Assembly: GCF_026898115.1 (NCBI RefSeq)
Contig: NZ_CP114036.1
Coordinates: 3,720,001 to 3,784,000, forward strand
Origin: Streptomyces sp. S465
Lineage (GTDB): Bacteria > Actinomycetota > Actinomycetes > Streptomycetales > Streptomycetaceae
Length of the DNA: 64,000 bases
Reading direction: 5' to 3'
Each line of letters opens with the position of its first letter. The stretch's first letter is position 1. The translations under genes were made by a program, and so were the position numbers. Positions 58,982-64,000 of the stretch are shown piece after piece. The notes under the pieces were generated by a model. It was not told where the DNA came from and did no database searches. It was given only the letters and a program-made list of their open reading frames with translations.

Positions 58982-61338
58982 GCCGATGCCCTTCCGCTGC
59001 CGCTTCCGTTGACGCTCCCGTTGCCGGTGATGCCGTGCGGTCCCGCCTGGTGCGGGATGCGGGCCGGGTCCTGGTGGGCGTCGGGTCCGCCGTCCGCGTC
59101 GGCCTCCGCCTCGCGGCTCGCGACGACCTCGCGGACGGCGTCGAGCACTCCGCGGTAGCCGGAGCAGCGGCAGAGGTTGCCGGAGATCGCCTGCCGGGTC
59201 TGCTGGTCGGTCGGGGCGTGGTTGCCCTCGAGGAGGTCGTGCACGGTCATCGCGAGGCCGGGTACGCAGAAGCCGCACTGCACCGCCCCGCACTCGGCGA
59301 GCGCCCGCTGGACGTCGGAGGGCTGTCCGCCTGCGGCGAGGCCCTCCACGGTGCGGACCTCGCTGCCCGCGGCGGTGGCGGCGGGCACCAGGCAGGAGGC
59401 GACGAGCCGCCCGTCGACCTGGACCGAGCAGGCCCCGCACTCGCCCTGCGAGCAGCCGTCCTTGGCCCCGGCGAGACCGAGCCGCTCCCGCAGGACGTAG
59501 AGCAGCGACTCGCCGATCCAGACGTCGGTGACGGGGCGGTCGGCGCCGTTGACGTGCAGCACGTAGGAGGTGAGTGGATGCTCGCTGTGACTCGGGAACT
59601 CGTCGATGGGCGAGGCGACCGGACCGGCCGGGGCCGCCTCGGCGGGGGCGGGGCCGGGAACGGGCTCAGCGGGGGCGTCAGCGGCCTCGGGAGTCTCCGC
59701 CGGGGTCTCGGGCCGGGGATCGGCCGGAGCGGGCCCCTCGGCGGCGTCAGCGGCCGCGGTGAACTCGCCCTCGGCCGCGGCCGGTTCGGGCCCGGCCGCG
59801 GGCTCGGCGGCCTCGGGCCCGGCGCCGTCCGGCACCGCCTCGGCGGAGGGCTCGGCAGGGGCCTCGGCGGCGTCCCGGCCGTCGGCGGGCGCGTCGGTGT
59901 GGCCCGCGCCGGCCTCGGGGCCGGGGTGCGGGGCGTGCCCATGGGCGTCATCCGCGAACCGGTCGCCGTCGAGCTGCTCACCTTCGAACGGCTCGCCCTC
60001 GAACTGCTCGCCTTCGAACCGTTCGCCCTCGAACCGTTCGCCTTCGAACCGCTCGCCCTCGAACCGCTCGCCCTCGAACCGCTCGCCCTCGAACCGCTCG
60101 CCCTCGAACTGCTCGCCCTCGAACCGTTCGCCCGTGAACTCGCCTTGCCAGGCCGCGTCCTGGGGCAGTCCGGGCGCCGGGCTGCCGTGCGGCGGGGTGT
60201 GGAGGCCGGCGTGCTGACCGTCGACCGGGAACTCGCCGGAGTCCCCGGCGGCCGGACCGCCGTGCCCCCAGGCCGGGTCGTCGGCGGCGGGCTGCCGCTC
60301 ACCGGGCGCGAGGCCGTCGTGCTGCGGGGTGTGCGGCCCCTGGTGCCCCTCGACCGCGAACTGGCCCGAGTCCCCGGCGGAGGGACCCGGCCACGCCGGG
60401 TCCGCGGCCGGGACCGGCTCGTCGCGGTCGGGCATACCCAGCGGACGGCGGGCCGGCGGCGGTGTGGCCGCGGCCGGCGGCGCGGCCGGGCCCGGGTGGC
60501 CCTCGACCGCGTACTCCCCGGAGTCCTCCACACCCTCCTCGGCGGCCGGGACCGACCACTGGCCGATGTGCCCCTGCTGCTGCCCGGGATGCGGCTGGTG
60601 GGCCTCGTGCGGCTGGCCGGGCTGGTGGGACTGGTGCGGCTGGTGGGCCTCGTGCGGCTGGTGCTGGGGCGTCGCCCCGGCGATGAACGGCATCCGCAAC
60701 TGGGCCGTCGTCTGCGGGTCCTGGGGGCCGTCCGCGTGACCGCCGTACGGAGGGGCGGCCGGGCCGGGGTGGTCGTCGACCCGGTACTCACCGGTCTCGT
60801 CCACCCCGTCGTCGCCCGCCACCGGGATGGTCCACTGGCTGGTGTGCACGGGCCCGTCGGCGCCGTCGGACGGGGTGGGCACCGGCCAGTCGTCCACCGG
60901 CTCCTCGGCCGCCGGGGCCGGCCAGTGGCCGGTGTGCTGCGGGTGGTGGCCCTGCTGGTCCTCGCCGGGCATCGCCCACTGGCCGGAGCCGTGCGGATCG
61001 TGGAGGCCGCCGTAGAGATAGGCGCCGGCGGCGTCGGCCGTGGTCCAGTGCCCGGTCATGCCCTGGTCGTGGGCCGCGCCCTGGTCGTGTCCGGCCGGCT
61101 GCCACTGGCCGCCCTGGGACGGGTCGCCGTGCCCCGCGTCCATCGGCGGGGGCGCGTAGCCCGTGCCGGGCGCCGCGAGCGGGTCCCAATGGCCCGACGG
61201 GTCGGCCGGGTTCGGATGCGCGTAGTCGGGCGGCAGTTGGACGAAGGCCGTCGACTCGGCGTCGTACTCCGGACCGTGCGGCATCGGCTGCCATCCGCTC
61301 ACCGGCTCCTGCCGGTGCGGCTGCTGTTCGTCACTCAC
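58978..61338 (-). CDS. 2Fe-2S subunit with a 600-residue disordered N-terminus
   Basis: A 786-residue protein; ordinary small subunits of this family have about 160-200. The last 190 residues are the normal domain, with the plant-ferredoxin cluster CSQGECGACSV and the second cluster CGFC ... CRCSGY. Before it lie about 590 residues rich in Pro, His, Gly, Ala and Glu, with repeated SGQWxxP / SGEFxVDG blocks and twelve pentapeptides of the FEGER type near residues 400-460. GTG 61338 has GGGAGGG upstream and overlaps the FAD-subunit stop by GTGA. The extension is absent from known family members and its role is unknown. Confidence 0.85.
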   Translation of the reverse strand: MSDEQQPHRQEPVSGWQPMPHGPEYDAESTAFVQLPPDYAHPNPADPSGHWDPLAAPGTGYAPPPMDAGHGDPSQGGQWQPAGHDQGAAHDQGMTGHWTTADAAGAYLYGGLHDPHGSGQWAMPGEDQQGHHPQHTGHWPAPAAEEPVDDWPVPTPSDGADGPVHTSQWTIPVAGDDGVDETGEYRVDDHPGPAAPPYGGHADGPQDPQTTAQLRMPFIAGATPQHQPHEAHQPHQSHQPGQPHEAHQPHPGQQQGHIGQWSVPAAEEGVEDSGEYAVEGHPGPAAPPAAATPPPARRPLGMPDRDEPVPAADPAWPGPSAGDSGQFAVEGHQGPHTPQHDGLAPGERQPAADDPAWGHGGPAAGDSGEFPVDGQHAGLHTPPHGSPAPGLPQDAAWQGEFTGERFEGEQFEGERFEGERFEGERFEGERFEGERFEGERFEGEQFEGEPFEGEQLDGDRFADDAHGHAPHPGPEAGAGHTDAPADGRDAAEAPAEPSAEAVPDGAGPEAAEPAAGPEPAAAEGEFTAAADAAEGPAPADPRPETPAETPEAADAPAEPVPGPAPAEAAPAGPVASPIDEFPSHSEHPLTSYVLHVNGADRPVTDVWIGESLLYVLRERLGLAGAKDGCSQGECGACSVQVDGRLVASCLVPAATAAGSEVRTVEGLAAGGQPSDVQRALAECGAVQCGFCVPGLAMTVHDLLEGNHAPTDQQTRQAISGNLCRCSGYRGVLDAVREVVASREAEADADGGPDAHQDPARIPHQAGPHGITGNGSVNGSGSGRASA
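59955..60140. repeat. 15-bp tandem repeat coding FEGER/FEGEQ pentapeptides
   Basis: About twelve 15-bp units, GAACCGCTCGCCCTC with variants, inside the 2Fe-2S gene. The unit is a multiple of three, so number changes would stay in frame. Confidence 0.85.
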
Positions 61339-62234
61339 GCGAGTGCCCTCCCCAGTGCTCGGCGGGCCAGGGCTGCCACGGTACGCCTCAGATGGATCGC
61401 GGCGGGCGGCAGGGGGATCGGCTCGCCGCCGTCCTGCGAGGGCAGCGGATCGGGGATGCACGCGGCGGCGACGTACTCGCCGAAAGCGGTGATGACCTGC
61501 GGGTCGAGATGACCGCGGTCGCCGTCCCAGTCGATGAGCGAGGCGACCCAGCGCTCGGCCTCCAGGGGGCGCAGCGGCATCGGCGCGACCGCGCCGACCG
61601 CACAGCGCACCCCGCGCCGCGCCGGGTCGAGGACGAGGGCGACCGAGGCGGTGGCCCGGCCGGGTCCGGTGCGCCCGGTGGCCTTGAGGAAGGTCTGCGG
61701 GGCGTGCAGCAGCGGCACCCGGACGAATCCGACGAGTTCACCGGGGCGCAGCATGTCGACCCCGGCGAGCAGATGGCTGACCGGGGTCTCGCGGCGGGAG
61801 CCCTCGGGCCCGGCGATGACCACCGTGGCCTCCAGCGCGGCGAGCACCGGCAGCGCGTCGCCGGTGGGGGCGGCGGTGACGATGTTGCCGCCGAGGGTGC
61901 CGGCGTTGCGGATCTGCGGCGGTCCGGCGGCCCGCGCGGCCGCGGCCAGCGCCGGGATCAGCGCGGCGAAGTCGGGGCGGCCCATCCGGGCGTGGGTGAG
62001 TCCGGCGCCGAGGAGGGCGTGCCCGTCCAGATAGCGCCAGCCGCGGATTTCGCTGATCCGGCCGAGGCCGACGAGCGCGGCGGGCCGCAGCAGGCCGGAG
62101 TTGACCGCGGCCATCAGATCGGTACCGCCCGCCACGGGCACGGCGGCGGGCATGGCGGCCAGCGCCGCTACGGCCTCGTCGAGCGTGCCCGGCAACGTCA
62201 CCGTGTGCGCCGCCTGCGGTGCGTGCGTGGTCAA
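61335..62234 (-). CDS. FAD-binding subunit of the molybdenum hydroxylase
   Basis: A 299-residue CO-dehydrogenase flavoprotein-type subunit. FAD motifs AVPVAGGTDLMAAVN and AGTLGGNIVTAAPTGDALPVLAAL are clear. It carries electrons from the 2Fe-2S subunit to the acceptor. The start was set at TTG 62234 (MTTHAPQAAH), 10 bases after GGAAGG. Its stop overlaps the next start by 4 bp. The order FAD, 2Fe-2S, Mo is a normal single operon. Confidence 0.85.
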   Translation of the reverse strand: MTTHAPQAAHTVTLPGTLDEAVAALAAMPAAVPVAGGTDLMAAVNSGLLRPAALVGLGRISEIRGWRYLDGHALLGAGLTHARMGRPDFAALIPALAAAARAAGPPQIRNAGTLGGNIVTAAPTGDALPVLAALEATVVIAGPEGSRRETPVSHLLAGVDMLRPGELVGFVRVPLLHAPQTFLKATGRTGPGRATASVALVLDPARRGVRCAVGAVAPMPLRPLEAERWVASLIDWDGDRGHLDPQVITAFGEYVAAACIPDPLPSQDGGEPIPLPPAAIHLRRTVAALARRALGRALA

Positions 62235-62510
62235 CCCAGCTGCCCCTTCCCCGGTATCCCGGCTGTTGCGCCGTACGGTACGTGCTGACAGCCCGGACGT
62301 GGCAACTCTGGCACATCTTCCGACCCCGCCGCCGTGTGGGTCCGCGATCCGCGGATCCGTCCCTGACCTGCGGGATGGTACGGGTTTCTGGCGACGTCTC
62401 CGCCAGGAGTGGATTGCCACGTTTCAGGGACCCTTGTGCGATTTGGGCGTGCGCCGGTGGGACTACGCTCCCAGGGGCGGCGGGCAGCGGTGCGCACCTT
62501 ACGGGGTGGC

Positions 62511-64000
62511 TCACACGATCGGGGGCGCCCCCTCGCGCGGGCGTCCGAGAATCCCGGGGCGCCGCTGCCAGGGCAGCGGCCCGGCGGGCGGGCGGTAGCT
62601 CACGCCGAGCGCGTCCAGGCGCGCGTAGTGTGCCTCCATGCGTCCCTCGAACGCCTCGAAGTCCCGTGCGGGGGACGGCGGCAGGGCCGACCAGACCACC
62701 TCGGCGAAGGCGGCGAGCCGGGGGAAGGTCTGGTAGTCGACACGCCGGCGGTCCTCCATCACCTCGGTCCAGACATTGGCCTGGGCGCCCAGCACCCGGT
62801 CCGCGTCGGCGCCGGTGAGCTGCGGTGGAACGGGTTCGAAACGGTAGATGTCCTCCAGGGTGCGCACATAGCCGATCGGGACCGGCTCGTCCTCGCCCGG
62901 GGCCTGCCGGTGGTCCAGGTACACCTGCTGCTCGGGGCACATGACGACGTCGTGGCCGGCCCGTGCGGCGGCGATCCCGCCCGCGTAGCCGCGCCAGGAG
63001 GAGACGGCGGCGCCCTCGGGCAGCGGGGCGCCGGGCGCGCCGCCCTCGAGGATCTCGTCCCAGCCGATCAGCCGGCGGCCGCGCTCGGCGAGCCAGCGGC
63101 CGAAGTGGCGGATGAACCAGCTCTGGAGCGCGTCCTCGTCGGCCAGGCCCAGTGCGCGGATGCGCTCCTGGGCGGCCGGGGACGCCTTCCACTGGTCCTT
63201 GGGGCACTCGTCGCCGCCGATGTGGACGAAGCTGCCGGGGAACAGCTCCAGGACCTCGGCCAGCACGTTCTCGTAGAAGCGGAGCGTGTTGTCGGTGGGG
63301 GAGAGTACGTTCGGGTTGATGCCCCAGGTGGTCCAGACTCCGAGGGAGGCGGTGTCGATGACGTCCGTGTTGCCCAGCTCCGGGTACGCGGCGATGGCGG
63401 CCTGTGAGTGTCCGGGGATGTCGATCTCCGGGACGACGGTGATATGCCGCTCGGCGGCGTAGGCGACGATCTCGCGGATGTCGTCCTGGGTGTAGTAGCC
63501 GCCGTGCGGCCGCTCGTCCCACAGCGGGGACGCCCGGTGGCCGAGTTTGGTGCGCTCGCGCCAGGCGCCGGTTTCGGTGAGCTTCGGATAGCGGCGGATC
63601 TCGACGCGCCAGCCCTGGTCGTCGGTGAGGTGGAAGTGGAGCACGTTGAGCTTGTGGGCGGCGAGCAGGTCGATATAGGCGAAGACGCCGTCCTTGGGCA
63701 TGAAGTGACGGGCCACGTCCAGCATCAGCCCGCGCCAGGCGAACCGCGGCGCGTCCTCGACCGTCCGCTCCGCCAGGTCCCAGGCCCTCCCCGCGCCCCT
63801 CAGCGGGGCGCGGCGGAAGGCGTCGGGGCCCAGCAGCTGACGGAGGGTCTGGGTGCCCCAGTGGACGCCCGCGGCCGTGCCGCCGGCGATCTCCACGCGC
63901 CCGTCGGCCACGGTGAGCCGGTAGCCCTCGGGCTCCAGCGCGGTGTCGATCCGCAGCGTGAGGGTGTCCCGGCCGCCGGGTTCGCCGTCCGGCAGGGCCA
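62511..64000 (-). CDS. Beta-N-acetylhexosaminidase (GH20), N-terminus outside the window
   Basis: The C-terminal 496 residues of a GH20 enzyme. The catalytic Asp-Glu pair is in SFVHIGGDECPKDQW; the barrel begins RFAWRGLMLDVARHFMPKD and continues with NVLHFHLTDDQGWR. It releases terminal GlcNAc or GalNAc from chitin or glycans. The remaining N-terminal part, up to the right edge (ADGRVEI, EPEGYRLTV), is the GH20b domain. The start and any signal peptide lie to the right of the window. Confidence 0.93.
   Translation of the reverse strand, partial: ALPDGEPGGRDTLTLRIDTALEPEGYRLTVADGRVEIAGGTAAGVHWGTQTLRQLLGPDAFRRAPLRGAGRAWDLAERTVEDAPRFAWRGLMLDVARHFMPKDGVFAYIDLLAAHKLNVLHFHLTDDQGWRVEIRRYPKLTETGAWRERTKLGHRASPLWDERPHGGYYTQDDIREIVAYAAERHITVVPEIDIPGHSQAAIAAYPELGNTDVIDTASLGVWTTWGINPNVLSPTDNTLRFYENVLAEVLELFPGSFVHIGGDECPKDQWKASPAAQERIRALGLADEDALQSWFIRHFGRWLAERGRRLIGWDEILEGGAPGAPLPEGAAVSSWRGYAGGIAAARAGHDVVMCPEQQVYLDHRQAPGEDEPVPIGYVRTLEDIYRFEPVPPQLTGADADRVLGAQANVWTEVMEDRRRVDYQTFPRLAAFAEVVWSALPPSPARDFEAFEGRMEAHYARLDALGVSYRPPAGPLPWQRRPGILGRPREGAPPIV

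Noticed and set aside
59035..61512. 825-codon plus-strand frame opposite the 2Fe-2S gene
   Set aside because: The minus strand has both cysteine clusters and overlapping start/stop codons with its neighbours.

Overview
The window is high-GC actinobacterial chromosome, almost certainly Streptomyces. The evidence is a GC-rich third codon position, many GTG/TTG starts with AGGAG-type ribosome sites, Tat-secreted proteins, ClpS next to a DUF2017 protein, several RDD proteins, and an actinomycete integrative and conjugative element (AICE) in a tRNA gene.

Left flank (1-35266). This is mostly housekeeping: an amino-acid permease (cut by the window edge), DUF2017, ClpS, the NAD-salvage pair pncB/pncA, a secreted M6 (immune-inhibitor-A type) metalloprotease, three RDD membrane proteins, a propionyl-CoA synthetase, a creatininase-family amidohydrolase and an MFS transporter facing a TetR regulator. 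It continues with an XRE regulator plus zinc alcohol dehydrogenase, a glycolate-oxidase-like flavoprotein, a Tat-exported TagC-like propeller protein, hpd with a divergent Lrp regulator, an ArsR/small ORF/MFS operon with a clear operator, a Lon-like protease, an IclR regulator, a DEAD-box helicase and a Doc-type toxin-antitoxin pair. The last part is an MFS exporter, a cysteine dioxygenase/sulfur exporter/LysR set and an alpha/beta hydrolase.

Integrated element (35297-51850, about 16.5 kb). A 46-bp direct repeat formed by the 3' part of tRNA-Cys(GCA) bounds the element. The tRNA stays complete at the left junction. Inside are a DUF6551 ParB-like protein, tyrosine integrase, excisionase, an iteron-like TGACGCA array, a membrane cargo protein, a helicase plus primase-polymerase replication pair, small membrane or zinc-binding proteins, an FtsK/TraB-type transfer ATPase, a spread-type membrane protein, a GGDEF protein, DUF3307 and DUF4097-like proteins, and a divergent GntR regulator with a HAD phosphatase. 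Apart from the GntR-HAD pair, all its genes read leftward, many with 4-bp stop/start overlaps. Two sets of structured repeats stand out: a four-copy stem-loop with a constant loop placed before four genes, and three hairpin repeats before the DUF6551 gene. Both show compensatory stem changes.

Right flank (51851-64000). This holds the displaced tRNA terminator, a single-module NRPS (C-A-T-TE, threonine-like code, low-complexity insert in the A domain), a three-gene molybdenum hydroxylase operon (FAD, 2Fe-2S with a very long disordered N-terminus, molybdopterin subunit), and a GH20 beta-N-acetylhexosaminidase cut by the right edge.

The best candidates for something undescribed are the two families of covarying RNA-like repeats in the element, its GGDEF protein, and the orphan NRPS.
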